A stretch of DNA of 64,000 bases, taken from NCBI GenBank assembly GCA_037951165.1, contig JBBDHG010000015.1:494501-558500 (forward strand). Reading direction: 5' to 3'. Shown one piece after another: positions 33,310 through 43,999 of the stretch (positions are counted from its first letter, which is position 1; every line of letters starts with the position of its first letter). The position numbers and the translations under genes were made by a program. The stretch comes from Lophius americanus (taxonomy: Eukaryota; Chordata; Actinopteri; Lophiiformes; Lophiidae). Under the pieces are notes generated by a model. The model saw nothing but the letters and a program-made list of their open reading frames with translations, ran no database searches and was not told the origin of the DNA.

Positions 33310-33590
33310 GACCCTCGTGGAAGAACTGGATTGATTTTGGGAAAGGTTGGTTGTAATTTTCCGTCACTGGCAGGGGCTTTATCTCTAAAAAAATTTCCGG
33401 GCCATCATTTCCCAGTCATTGGTCCGATTTAGTCCAAATTTGATCCATTTGAACCGATTCCACTTTAGGAGGAGCTTTTATTTGAAAAACATTGTTTTTT
33501 GGATCCACATTCATTTGAGGAGTTCAATCAGGTTGATTGCTGGTACAACGCAGGGGACGCGGTTTTGTTTTTTCTAGCGGTATATATAGT
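33310..33590 (+). repeat. Dispersed repeat F1, compact + strand copy
   Basis: TGGAAGAACTGGATTGATTTTGGG is followed by AAAGGTTGGTTG and box 1 mutated to GTCACTGGCAGGGGCT. TCCGATTTAGTCCAAATTTG, a second box reduced to CACTTTAGGAGGAGC, GAGGAGTTCAATCAGGTTGA and CAACGCAGGGGACGCGG follow. A segment of about 60 bases between the GATTTAGTCC block and box 2 is absent. Confidence 0.85.
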
Positions 33591-34268
33591 TTTATATTTA
33601 AATAACTAATTTTTTTTTTTTCTTCTTGGAATGTTTAGATTTGGCATGAAAGTTTATTAATGTAATGAATTCATCATGGATGGCTGTTAATGTTCAGACA
33701 TAAACGAACCGTGAGCTGAACAAGTGCTTAAATGATGTCTTAACCACGGCCGAGATGATCCGTACAGTAAAAGGGAAGGTTGACGATTGTTTTTTTGTCC
33801 TGTCACACATTTAGTTCCAGCTGATGCCAGAGCTGCTGTGTTTTACAGGATGTAACTCCTCTTCCGTTTGCAGAATGCCTGTATGCAATCTACGGTCACA
33901 CACTGGAGTGGCACTATGCCACCGTTGGTTTGTTGAGTGTGAATAAACAAAGGCGGTGGAGAGGAGGGTCTCCTTTGCTGCGCTGTTGTCCCGCCTCTCA
34001 GTAGAAAGGCCTTTTATTCCTCTCTCTCCCTCTCCAGAGCCGGGGCGTGGAGGAGCGTCGGATTCAGCCGTGTTCCTCGGTTCTTTAGTGGACTAGTGAG
34101 CAGCAAATTAAATAACTGCATGGAGCATATGCCTTCAAGTAAGGTAATATATTCATGTAATTGACAGTTTGTGTGTTTCTGTGTGTATTTGTCTGTGTGT
34201 CTGTGGTATTTATGTTTGCAGCAGATCATTTACAAGCTGTCTTTTTCCATTTATTTTCTCTCACCACT
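33591..34268. other. No supported feature
   Basis: T-rich near 33610. 33830-33960 is more complex but has no recognisable motif. A GTGTGT-poor TG stretch occurs at 34170-34205. Confidence 0.4.
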
Positions 34269-34390
34269 TAAACTCTGCAGGCCTGGAGCCTCTTCCAGCT
34301 GATATTAAAAAAGGCTCGGGATTCGATCACAGAACCTCCTCCTTCTGCAGCGAAAGTGTTAATTAACTCGCTATCCTAACCGACAAGATG
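34269..34390 (+). repeat. Dispersed repeat fragment
   Basis: GGCCTGGAGCCTCTTCCAGC and GGGATTCGATCACAGAACCT follow the order of the fish 'ggctggagcc...' and '...gggattgaacccacaacct' repeats. Confidence 0.45.
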
Positions 34391-34547
34391 CTTGACGAGT
34401 TTGGGATGGTCAGATAATCAATTTGATTTGAGTTCAAGCCGATGTAAAAAGTGAGGTTTAACTCTTTAAGTTGAAGGTTTATTTTTCCAAAAAGAATTTA
34501 GTTTCCAGATTCAAACGTTGCGTCTAAAAATCAACAAACTGGCAGAA

Positions 34548-34568
34548 TTTATATATATATATATATAT
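34548..34568 (+). repeat. (AT)n at an F1 edge
   Basis: About 10 TA units directly abutting the truncated F1 copy. Confidence 0.9.
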
Positions 34569-34735
34569 GATTTAGTCCAAAGTTGGTATATATGAAGGAA
34601 CTCGAGGACATCTGTCTTACATGTGATCTTGTCTACTGTAATAATTCATATTCTACTCATGGGGGGGTAGCTTTTTTTAACAAAAAACACTATTGGACAT
34701 AACTTCACATTATATTTGAGGAGTCGGGGACTACA
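34565..34735 (+). repeat. F1, truncated + strand copy
   Basis: Starts at TGATTTAGTCCAAAGTTGGT, keeps ATATGAAGG, AATTCATATTCTACTCATGG (decayed box 2, TCATGGGGGGGTAGC) and ATTTGAGGAGTCGGGGA. The distal G-rich block is missing. Confidence 0.75.
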
Positions 34736-34744
34736 GAGGAGAGA

Positions 34745-34990
34745 ATAAATTAGCATGTAAAGCGACAGCGTGTAATAATTGGGCCACTGGATCAAACTGA
34801 GGAGCTTAATTTAGCAGCAGGTAGCAGATAATCCGGCGAGACGCTGCCTCCATATGTTTGAAGTATGGATTTAACAGGTGGCCAGTTTCACGTACTGGCC
34901 CTTTAAAACGTTAATGCCCACACCATTAAGTGAAAAAGGTTAATGGATGACAGCTCCTCGAAAGGCCAGCCAAACCATCATGATCACCCG
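34745..34990. promoter_or_regulatory. Candidate conserved non-coding element
   Basis: Repeat-free, with GTGTAATAATTGGGCC, GCTTAATTTAGCAGCAGG and TTAATGCCCACACCATTAAG (an imperfect dyad). Confidence 0.28.
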
Positions 34991-35614
34991 CCGATGTCAT
35001 GAGAGCAGACCAGATGCTTTCCTTCGTTTAAGGTGTTTCTCTTGATACATCGGCATCTTAAACTGTTTACGTTTATTCCTCGTTTTATTCTAATTAGTTC
35101 TAGTTATAAAACCGGAGGCTCCACCGCCCAAAGAGCAGGACGCTGTACGTTTGCAGAAAGCCAAGACGCGTTGTGCTTCTTTATCACGTACAGCAGCTAC
35201 GTCTTTGTCCGCTGATCCACTGCGGCGGTAGGTGTTTTTGTATGCACGTATTTATGGGCTTGTTTGCCCTTGTTGTGCCGTCTGTCAGCTTTGTTAACGG
35301 ACACGGATTTCCGACACGCTCTCTCCGCCTGGAAGTGGATCTGATGGGTTTTTTTTTCTTTGCGACGGTGTCAGCTCCGCTTTGCTCTGACAATCCTCTC
35401 CCTTTTAGCCCAAATTAGATTTATTTCCCACTGCCAGCGTCGGCCTATCATCAGCAAAGACAGGGCAGTGGAATCAAGTTTGACAAGTGCAGCATGGGTA
35501 ATACATGACCCTATCCATCATCTTAGACTTTTTACGTCATCTTAACGCCTTAAGCCAGAGGGAGGTGAATCAAATGTCTGGAGGATGTCGCTGAGCTGGG
35601 AGAGGTCACTGCAA
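34991..35614. other. No supported feature
   Basis: No repeats recognised. Frames up to 81 codons overlap on both strands. Confidence 0.4.
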
Positions 35615-35945
35615 ACACTCAAAATCTTAACCAGTATATTTGTCTGATTTCCAGTCATATGTCTTATTACACTTTCTAGAAGATGCAATACTCAAAATAA
35701 GATATACAGACTTGTGTCAGATAATCTTTCCTGGATATCTTGTTACGTCAAAGAATCTAAAAATATCTCAAATCCTCAAAAAGAGAGATATACATAAATG
35801 TTCAAATATTATTCTCTAATCTTATTTTAATATGCTTAAATCTTCAACACTATCACAATTAAGAATAAGTTCAATCTTACTTAAAGGAGGTTTAGGTTAA
35901 CAGGTGAGGTTGAGGGACATAAATACTTATTTTTGAGTGTCATTG
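35615..35945. mobile_element. Possible palindromic MITE-like repeat
   Basis: TCTTAACCAGTATATTTGTC, TATGTCTTATTACACTTTCT and ACTCAAAATAAGATATACAG at the left, and AATACTTATTTTTGAGTGTC at the right, resemble the two arms of fish elements built around 'aaaataagt' and 'acttatttt'. Identification is by texture only. Confidence 0.35.
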
Positions 35946-36179
35946 TTACTTATTCCTATTATACACAACATCATAAAACCTGTATATAAAACAAATAGTT
36001 CAAAATTAGAATATTATATTTCCCAGCTCATTTAAAGATATTTTTTCAACCAAATACGTTATATACTCTTTTTTTTTCGATCGTAATTTCTTAACCATCA
36101 GACATTAGAAAGAATAAAACTATTCCAATATTAAGAACATTCAATTATTTCTATTCTTTTAGTTTTCTGGCTGAATAAA

Positions 36180-36430
36180 TCAATTTCTTTTAATGTAATT
36201 ACTGATATTAGTCCTGATGAATAATTATCTTATTATCAGCTGCATACATTTGAGTTCATCAGAACATTAAAATGAATCCCTGCTCATTTTTTTTTGTGGT
36301 AAATGTCATCACTCTCGTTAGGAATTTGTAATAAGCACTAATAAAGTTGACATGCGCTAATGTCCCACACACCGCAACTCTACCACACTTCTATCGTGTG
36401 CGTGGGAATAATTAATTTCAGTCTCATCAG
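36180..36430. promoter_or_regulatory. Candidate conserved non-coding element
   Basis: GGAATTTGTAATAAGCACTA, AATAAAGTTGACATGCGCTA and GGGAATAATTAATTTCAGTC in repeat-free context, ending at a TCA repeat. Confidence 0.3.
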
Positions 36431-36431
36431 C

Positions 36432-36467
36432 CATCCTCATCCTCATCATCATCATCATCATCATCAG
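36432..36467 (+). repeat. (TCA)n trinucleotide repeat
   Basis: CATCCTCATCC then eight TCA units. Confidence 0.92.
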
Positions 36468-36604
36468 TAATATTCATGTCTCCCAGTCTTAACCGTGGCC
36501 CGATTGTAGCTCTGCTTTGACATCATGTCCAGGTTTCCCAAACATAGAAACTGCCTTACCAGAAAGTCAGAAGCCTTTATGGCTTAATCCATATATTGGT
36601 TTAT

Positions 36605-36830
36605 CCTCCTGCACTGTAAAAGTGTCCGTAGAAATTAATGAAGCTTAAAAAAATGTACTGTAATTCCCTATCAATTTAAACGAAATAACTATACAAACAG
36701 CTTGACATTATATCTGCATTTTACTGTAATTTACCGTAATCAGATGAACAAGGTCGCCATATATTTTACCGCTAAATTCTGGCATACTCACTTTCTGGTA
36801 TTTTACAGTAAATTATTCAGATTTTTTTTT
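36605..36830. mobile_element. Likely MITE-type repeat with 'TTTACTGTAATTTACCGTAA' words
   Basis: CACTGTAAAAGTG at the left, ATTTTACTGTAATTTACCGT in the middle and GGTATTTTACAGTAAATTAT at the right match a widespread fish repeat type made of 'ttacagtaaa' and 'taccgtaa' words in both orientations. Confidence 0.5.
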
Positions 36831-37050
36831 GTGGTTTCTTCTATTTGTGTGTAACTCATGTTCTACTGTGTCGTACCAACCCATTAGATTTAATATAAAA
36901 CAAAAGCGACCCGAGTAAACAGCATTCAATGAGGTTCGGGTCCAGATTCTGACTAGTACGACCACATACATCTTTCTCAGCCATTCATTGGTGGACTAAC
37001 TCTTCTGCTTCTCACATTCTGCTTCAGGAGTTTCTGGTAGAATGGAGAAT

Positions 37051-37080
37051 AAGTCCTATGTCCTGAGTCCTAAGTCCTAT
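37051..37080 (+). repeat. Short AAGTCCTATG-type tandem repeat
   Basis: AAGTCCTATGTCCTGAGTCC followed by TAAGTCCTAT: three to four imperfect units of 7-10 bases. Confidence 0.8.
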
Positions 37081-37509
37081 GGAATTCCGTGTTTGGTTCA
37101 CACCAGATGTTGCAGATCCTCTGTCTTCCAAACAAACTCTCCGATCAGCTCTGACGGTCATCGAGGTGTGTTGACAAAAACTGAGATGAAGCCTGATGTT
37201 CTTCTCTGTTAGCAACGGCTTGTGCCTCGCCACTCTCCCGTGACGCCATTTTAGCCCAGTATCTTTGGAATAGTTGTGAGCGCTGGCCTTTATTCAGGTG
37301 AAGAAGGCCAACAGTTCCTTGGATGTTTTCTTTGGATCTTTCATGGCTTCCCGAAATAGCCTCCATGGTTCACTTTGAGGAATTTTGGAATGTCGGCCAC
37401 TTCAGGGAGGCTCACTGTTGAGTTATTCCCCGTTTGTAATGTGGACCCAGGAGCGGACTCGGATACCAGTACGAAATAAAACGAGATTCATGTCCAGGAT
37501 CAGGATCAA

Positions 37510-37548
37510 GGGGGGGGGGGGGGGGGGGGGGGGGGGGGATGGGGATTG
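37510..37548 (+). repeat. Poly(G) run of 39
   Basis: Thirty-nine consecutive G, then AT and GGGG. Such a run is rare in vertebrate DNA, folds into quadruplexes and is hard to sequence, so its length may be inaccurate. The flank (AGGATCAGGATCAAG before it) contains a short GGATCA repeat. Confidence 0.95.
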
Positions 37549-38487
37549 AAAAAGCATAGATGAATGTGTGTTCATGAACACAACAGTGAGTACAAAAACA
37601 CAGCCTGGATTAAGTTTCTCACAAGAGAGATAAAGAGCCGATAGCTATCACGGAACGGGCCGGTACAATCTGGTGATGAGTAGCAGGAGAGCTGGGTTAG
37701 AAATAGTGCAGGAGGTGATTAGGTAATGGAGGCCAGGTGTGGAGGTGCACCAGGAGCCAGGCATGCAACCCAGGAGCATAGAGGAGAAAAAAAACACCTA
37801 AAGCTGCCAGATCATGACTGGGCTGTGACAAATTGTTCCGCATCATGGCCGTATGTAGAGAATGAGTCTCACTCTAGCCACAGAAGGTGCTTTGAAAGTT
37901 GTAACCCTCCCAAACCTGATTTGTTTCGATCATCTCCTTCTGAATCTCTTTTTGTTTTTGGACTAATGTGCTTCTGGTGGGACTACAAACCAGCTCCATG
38001 CCTCTGAAATGATCTCGTAGTAATCAGGACTGGGTGTGTCTAGTCCAGCTTTGGTAGATTTTAAGGATTGAGGTCTTATCTGCGCACATGGCTACTTTTA
38101 AAAACGTTCCCTTTTTCTCTGTGTTTGGCCCTTTTGCCCACATGTAAACGCTTTAAACAGTCTCCATTAACGGATATTTGACTTAATTCCTGCATGTTTG
38201 GACGTGACTGCCCTCCTACACAGTGGAGAAAAGTCTTTGTTTGTTTAAAACCCAAACTTAGCCTTTGTTTCTAAAGGAGCAAATACTTTTTCACACAGGC
38301 CCGGTTGGTGTTAGGTAACCTTTTTGGTTCAATAGATAAATAAATTATGATTTAATTTATTTTATTTAAGTCTTTTTCATCTTAAATGTAGTTTTAATAT
38401 CTGACATATTCTAGCATTATATACAAAAATTCTTTCAGTTTGTCTTTATTCAGTCAACAAACATACATACATAGAGAACAAACAGTG

Positions 38488-38491
<4 letters not shown>
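37549..38491. other. No gene seen; possible repeat at 37680-37790
   Basis: AGGTAATGGAGGCCAGGTGT and GGTGCACCAGGAGCCAGGCA resemble a fish dispersed repeat. The remainder is unique-looking with no coding evidence. Confidence 0.35.

Positions 38492-38528
<37 letters not shown>
38492..38528 (+). repeat. (TA)n microsatellite
   Basis: About 18 TA units preceded by ACATACATACATA. Confidence 0.96.
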
Positions 38529-38531
<3 letters not shown>

Positions 38532-39914
38532 CAGTATATGTTGCTGAAAGGCTAAATTATAAATTAAATGTATTATTATTATTATTAAGGCAGAAGGAAA
38601 ATGCGTAAAGGCAGAAACTACTCATCACGCGCTTTTATTCTGAAAAACCGGATCCATCAATTGTCAGAGTCTTTCACAGTCGTCTTCCTCCTCTTTAAAT
38701 TACTTCATCTGTTGTTGCATAAAACGTTAAATCGGTTACATCATCAGTAACGTTTAATACAGAAACTCCTCATCACGCCCTTCATCCTCATTACCCACAC
38801 CAGACCCACGTCATGACGGCGCATCGATTCAGTCATTCTCAGGTTGCAGGGGCTGGAACCCATCCCAGATCCTTCAGTACTTCATTCAGGCTCAATTAAA
38901 AGTGAGGTCGCTGGTTCTGTTCCACTTTAGTGTCGTTTGATTTATGCATACGTTGCCGATAATCAAAATAGACGTCTTTAAAGTTCTTCAGCGCTCTTAA
39001 TTTATTCACAGCGTCGGTCTCTCACGGCGCTTGTCGGGTTTTTCTTGGACGTCATTGTAGAGTTCATTATTTTTTACTTCCTCACATCATAAGTGAGAGT
39101 TTGCATTGAAAACAAACTCTCTGCTGTGGTGCAGATCATTTAATGCCAGCATCCAGAGCGTGTTTGGCGCCATCGAGAACACGCTAACAAGGGATCATTC
39201 CGAAACAGTGTGTACGCGCAGCGGTAGCTTTCTAAGCGTCTTTCCAAAAGGACTTAGACCACCGCCACATTGGGAAAGGGGCTCATCGTTGGGAGAGGGG
39301 CGGATCACATGCTACATTTTCTGACCGATTAGGCGTTTTTTTCCCCAATCTATTTGGAATCAGGCCTGTCGATGTAAACCCACCTACTGTGACAACACCC
39401 CAATGTTTGTGATAGTGATCAAGTCAACACACTTCTCCTTCCCTCCACTCTGGCGTCCTCTCACCACGTTACATCAGACGCCACTGCTGCTGCAGCCTCC
39501 TCGCCGCCTCATTCTTATCTGTTTTCCCCACAGGGTGAAGAACCAGGGCTGAATTGTTTTTGCCCGGCTTCCATCAGATAGCTATCATCTGTGACTTTAT
39601 TTGCTTGCAGCGCTGCGGAGGAGCCAAGATGGATGCCTCAGCAGCCTCTTTTTAATTGATGAGCAAAATAAAACTTTACGCTTGACAAGTCCGCCCCAAA
39701 ATGGAGTCTTCTTCCCCCTGCAGGTATATGTGAGGTGTTCTCGTAATCCATCTGAGGCCGCTCAAGCGTATGACAGCGTGGCGAGTCTGCCTGTGATGGT
39801 GAACTCCCTCTGTGGGTGTGGGTGTAATATTTATGTACCTAACAGTGTCTTTTCCTGTTTAGGTCACAGATAGGGCCAAAAAGGATCTTACGTCTGTCGT
39901 AACTCACGTCGGAC
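38529..39914. other. Mostly unannotated; fish repeat fragment near 38815-38890
   Basis: ATTCTCAGGTTGCAGGGGCT then GGAACCCATCCCAGATCC is a diverged 'gggctggagcccatcccag' repeat. 39590-39820 is complex with a TTTTTAATTGATGAGCAAA word and might be a conserved element. No coding frame is convincing. Confidence 0.4.
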
Positions 39915-40590
39915 CCAAGAAATTCCCTCGAAAAGTTGGAGACATTATGGAACCGTCATTGCCGCCGCCATAGATCCTTAATATTAACGCATTAACTCAT
40001 AAAGTATAACATGGGTCATTTTCAGACTTTGTTCCCACATAGACCTTAATGCACAGGAAGAACTGGATTGATTTTGGGAAAGGTCGGTTGCATATTTCGA
40101 CACTAGGGGGCGCTTTATCTCAAAAAGGTTTTTTGGCCATAATTTCTCATCCGTTGTTCCAATTTAGTCCAAATGAGGTACTGATGAATGAAGTCAAAGA
40201 GATCCATCATGTAGACCACGTGTTTCTCTCATAGTTCATGTTTTACTCGCTAGGGTAGCTTTTTTCTTTTTCTTTTTTGTTCTACAAAACAGAAAAAACT
40301 TTTTCTTTTGTATTTTGTAGACAGAAATTTTAATAACGTTCAATTTGATGAGTTCCATCAAGGGGATTGCTTGTACAATGCAGGGGATTGGGGGCTTTTC
40401 GCGGATATACTCCTGCTGTCGGGAACAACAACCCAGTCCTAGTAAGAGATTATAAACGGATATTCATTGAAAGCAGGTTTTATTTTGGATATTATGGTCT
40501 GTTAAACGAGGCGGGGCAGTATGGACTGAAAACTGGGAACATTTTCTAATATACTGATTTAAAACATGACGATTGTTCTGTTTGTCACAT
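39915..40590 (+). repeat. Dispersed repeat F1, most complete + strand copy
   Basis: Spans both ends. CCCTCGAAAAGTTGGAGACA (hairpin end) is followed by ATTATGGAACCGTCATTGCC, TTAATATTAACGCATTAACT, GGAAGAACTGGATTGATTTT and box 1 at 40101-40114 (CACTAGGGGGCGCT). TTCCAATTTAGTCCAAATGA, a reduced box 2 (GCTAGGGTAGC near 40250), TGCAGGGGATTGGGGGCTTT, ATACTCCTGCTGTCGGGAAC, and the GAGGCGGGGCAGTATGGACT / AACATTTTCTAATATACTGA extension shared with 31.1 kb complete it. An insertion of TTTCTTTTTC-type sequence lies at 40262-40320. Confidence 0.9.
40101..40114 (+). promoter_or_regulatory. Best CTCF-like core in the window
   Basis: CACTAGGGGGCGCT is an exact fit to the strong-site form of the CTCF core, with GGCGCT rather than the GGAGCT of most F1 boxes. 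Confidence 0.5.
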
Positions 40591-40837
40591 TTTTCTCGCA
40601 CATGTAACGCATACCTATAATCACCAGCCGCGTATCATTTCTTAAGAGCTCAAACTTTAAAGAATTGATGTCAGCTTCATTAGGTAGGAGTGATGAAGAG
40701 TATTGATTAAACAGTGTGAATTCAGAGGCAGCAGGAACCGAAAATGTGTGCGGATACGTTTAATTCATGCTAAATTATTATCGGAAATGGGAACCGCAGA
40801 AGTGATTTACACCCTCAGCCAGAAGATTGTGTCTCTC

Positions 40838-40840
<3 letters not shown>

Positions 40841-40873
<33 letters not shown>

Positions 40874-40874
40874 G
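40841..40874 (+). repeat. (TG)n microsatellite
   Basis: TG units ending in GCGTGTGCG. Confidence 0.96.
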
Positions 40875-41030
40875 CGAATGTGCGAGACATTTATGCATAC
40901 GATATAAAAAAAACTGTGTGCTAGAACATTTCATCACGCTGAGACGGAGATGTTAATAAACACTGCCCATAAGCAATCATCGATTGATCACAGTTTCCGT
41001 ATCGCTGGTTGGTTTAGTGTGTCAGAGACT

Positions 41031-41037
41031 ACACCCA

Positions 41038-41081
<44 letters not shown>

Positions 41082-41100
41082 AAGACACACACACACTCAC
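41031..41100 (+). repeat. Compound (CA)n-(TA)n-(CA)n microsatellite
   Basis: CACCCA, then CA units, ATATATAT, and CA units again. Confidence 0.96.
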
Positions 41101-41180
41101 CGATGTACAGAAAGGCTTGTAGGCTCATGACGAATAACCAGCAGAGACATGCTGTGATATAATATATGATGAAGCTTCCA

Positions 41181-41244
41181 CTCACACTCACTCACACACA
41201 CACACACATGCACACACACACACACACAGACACACACACACACA
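41181..41244 (+). repeat. Compound (CA)n microsatellite
   Basis: CTCACACTCACTCACAC, then CA units with TG and GA interruptions. Confidence 0.95.
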
Positions 41245-41551
41245 GTGAGAATGACGAATTGCAGTGGATGCTGGTTCTCAAACATAAAGGCATGAAGAAT
41301 TACACTGATTATGGTTTACTAATGCAGGTTTTGTATGACATGGCCCTCTTTTGTTCTGGCCCGTGAGATCCAGACAGAAGTGCTACACGTTTGGAAGAAA
41401 CCACAGCCAGTATTTGTGGCAAGAAACGCGGCTCGTATCTGTTATCTGGGGCTTGTTTTGCATTCTGCTTACAGGCCCGCAAAATGACTTTGTTTGTGAA
41501 TGCATGGATGTTTATGATGTGGGTGAGGTTTGACATATATGCTCTTGAGCG

Positions 41552-41553
41552 CT

Positions 41554-41588
<35 letters not shown>
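41552..41588 (+). repeat. (CA)n microsatellite
   Basis: About 15 CA units. With the three tracts above, four CA/TG arrays fall in 750 bases. Confidence 0.96.
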
Positions 41589-41590
<2 letters not shown>

Positions 41591-42004
41591 GCGCACACAG
41601 GATGTAAGGTGCAGAGTGATGTTTTTTTTCCATTTATCTCACAACAGGCGTGAAAAGAAAATCTTAAAGGTGAGAAAAGGGTTCTCAAAACATCCTGCGA
41701 AGCTGTAGAAATGTTTGCAACATATTGAAATCAGAGACTTCAGTCTGTTATATGTTTTTTTTACGAAGGAAGGGAAAGCTTACACACGTCGCTTTATCTG
41801 ATATATGTAAACTATGCACGTGAGATTTAATGTAAGAACTTATTCCGCACATTATTTGCTGTGGTGGAAAGATGTGATAATTTTACATGAATTAAAATTA
41901 ATTAAAGTTCATGTTAATTCATTTCCTGAAATACAAGTCACCATCTCATCGCCTTTAGCTTTTATACTGTGAATCTGTTAGCAATGATAATTTACTTTTA
42001 AACT

Positions 42005-42845
42005 AGACCTACACTGTCATCCCCGACAGCAAGGGCATATCCCTGAAAAGCCCCCAACCACCTGCGTTCTACAAGCAAACCTTCTGATTGAACTCCTCAA
42101 ATTAAATCAAGGAGGAGATCATTAATAATCAGTCATTATTGAGTCCATAATGACTCAACTTAACTATTTCTATGAAGTTAGCAATAAGCTTTAAGATCAG
42201 ATCCCAGAGTGACTCAATAATAAAGATAAATACAGTTAACTATTTTCTTTTTTGAGCTCAGTAATATAACAAGACAGGTTTCCATGTGTCACTATGAGCT
42301 AAATTTAGACACAACTGAACTTATGGTTTGGAAGATTTGACGAGAACTAAAGCTTTATCTTACTGTGTAGATTCATATGAACCAATTTGGAACAAAATCA
42401 GAGGTTGTTGGGAGGTAAGTGTTAAAAAAAAATGTTTTTTTTGTAGACTGAAAATATAAGTAATTAGAGTAAAATATTACACACACATAAAACAGTGGTT
42501 TTTTTTGAAAAACGCTTCCCCTAGAGAAATAATTACATAAAATATGAACTATTTGAATAAAATATGATGTATACAAGTTAGATCACCATGAGTCAATTTG
42601 TTTCCACCAAATTTGGGCTAAATCGACTAATGGTTGAGAATGTTTTTGATTTTTGAGATAAAGCTCCCCCTAATTGTCGAAATATGGAACTGTCCTTTCC
42701 AAAAATCAGTCCTGTTCTTCCTTGCACTTACGTCTATGGTGGTGTAAAATATGAAAATGGACCAAGAAAAATGTTTTAACATGGAGAATCTGCAGCCGAC
42801 GCCACAATGACGATTCCATAATATCCCCGACTTTTCGGGAGTTTG
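42005..42845 (-). repeat. Dispersed repeat F1, longest copy (long-arm form)
   Basis: Runs from ACACTGTCATCCCCGACAGC through the long arm (GAACTCCTCAAATTAAATCA, AATGACTCAACTTAACTATT, GATCAGATCCCAGAGTGAC). A box decayed to CTTCCCCTAGAGA lies near 42529 and box 1 (AGCTCCCCCTAATTG) at 42663. The GAAGAACAGGACTGA block and the terminal hairpin TCCCCGACTTTTCGGG, near 42828, complete it. Both ends are recognisable, which makes about 840 bases the best estimate of this subfamily's length. Confidence 0.88.
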
Positions 42846-43639
42846 CGAAAACTCTCCTTTAGTCTTGTCTCCACCGGCTCCTGAACGAAGTCGTCGTCTC
42901 TGTAGATTCTACTTGATATCCACCTTCTACTCAATGGCCCAGTCTCTGAGTCTTGACTCTCTGCTCTGATCATCTGATCAGGTGGATTTTAAAGTTTGTT
43001 TTGTGTATCTGTGTGAGTCAAACTAAAATAAAATATTCCGCTGCAGCAGAGCCGAGGACATGAGAGCGATGATAGAGAACCAAGAGAAGCTTTACAAGAC
43101 AATAAAACAATGAAGTGAAACTAAAAGCTCCATAAAGCCTAGGGGAGTCGAACATTCTGGTGATAATCCTGAGAAGGCTCATCACAACTCTTCTCACGTC
43201 GTTATTCGACAATAACATGTTATAAAAATATCACTTTAGTCAGAAGTATTATCTGCAAAATGGACTTAAGTAGGCTGAGTAAAAGTGCGTGATTTTTTTA
43301 ATGTTGTAGCTTTAAGTGGAGCGGATAATAGTAATTCAATATTGTTAGTCATTTTGATTCCATGTCTTTTATTTTGATAGGTAGATACTTTGAGATGAAG
43401 ATCTCTTTTTTAAAAATAAACATGCACTCTATAAAATCAAACTAAAGGAACTCTCCCCATTAAAAAAAAGGCAAAGAGTAGATTTTAAGTTGATGTCCAG
43501 TTCCTTGCTCAAGGATATTTTGACACGTAAGAAAAGGCCGCCCAGTTTAAGTCTAATTAGAAATTTGATGTGACCGGAGAGGAAATGGTTTGTTAGGTTT
43601 CCAATGAGAACGTGTAATAATTGTGTAATAACTGTATAA
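42846..43639. other. No supported feature
   Basis: Unique-looking. Frames below 80 codons. Confidence 0.4.
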
Positions 43640-43958
43640 TTGAAATAATTACGTAATTCCAAGTGACTACATGCTTTTTCCTACTCTGAGCCATGACCTT
43701 GGAATAACTTACAAAGTGACCTAAAATTGGATCAACAAATATCAATTGAACATTTTAAAAGCTTCATAAAGAATGTGCTGATGTAGAAATGTTCATGTCC
43801 TTCTGTTTAATTTATTTTTTTATTGTTTTACTGCGTATTTTTTTGTATGATTTGTTGTATTTGTTGTATTTTTAATTGTGTGATTGGCCAAGGCTCGGAT
43901 GTAAATGCGATTTTTTAAATGTCAATGACGCTTCCTGGTTAAAAAAGGTTCAAATGAA
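43640..43958 (+). mobile_element. LINE 3' end with a 'CTTCCTGGTTAAAAAAGGTT' tail
   Basis: The plus strand carries decayed codons for 'WN-L', 'KLDQ..IS-EHFK' and 'FIKNVLM' (CAACTTACAAAGTGACCTAA-type, then ATCAATTGAACATTTTAAAA), followed by a stop and a 3' UTR. The end GTAAATGCGATTTTTTAAAT and CAATGACGCTTCCTGGTTAA matches the fish family 'gtaaatgagaatttgttctcaa...ttcctggttaaataaaggtt'. The 5' part is missing, as usual for truncated copies. Confidence 0.65.
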
Positions 43959-43999
43959 TATATAATGCTTCCAAAATATGCATCTGGCAGAGGACGTCA

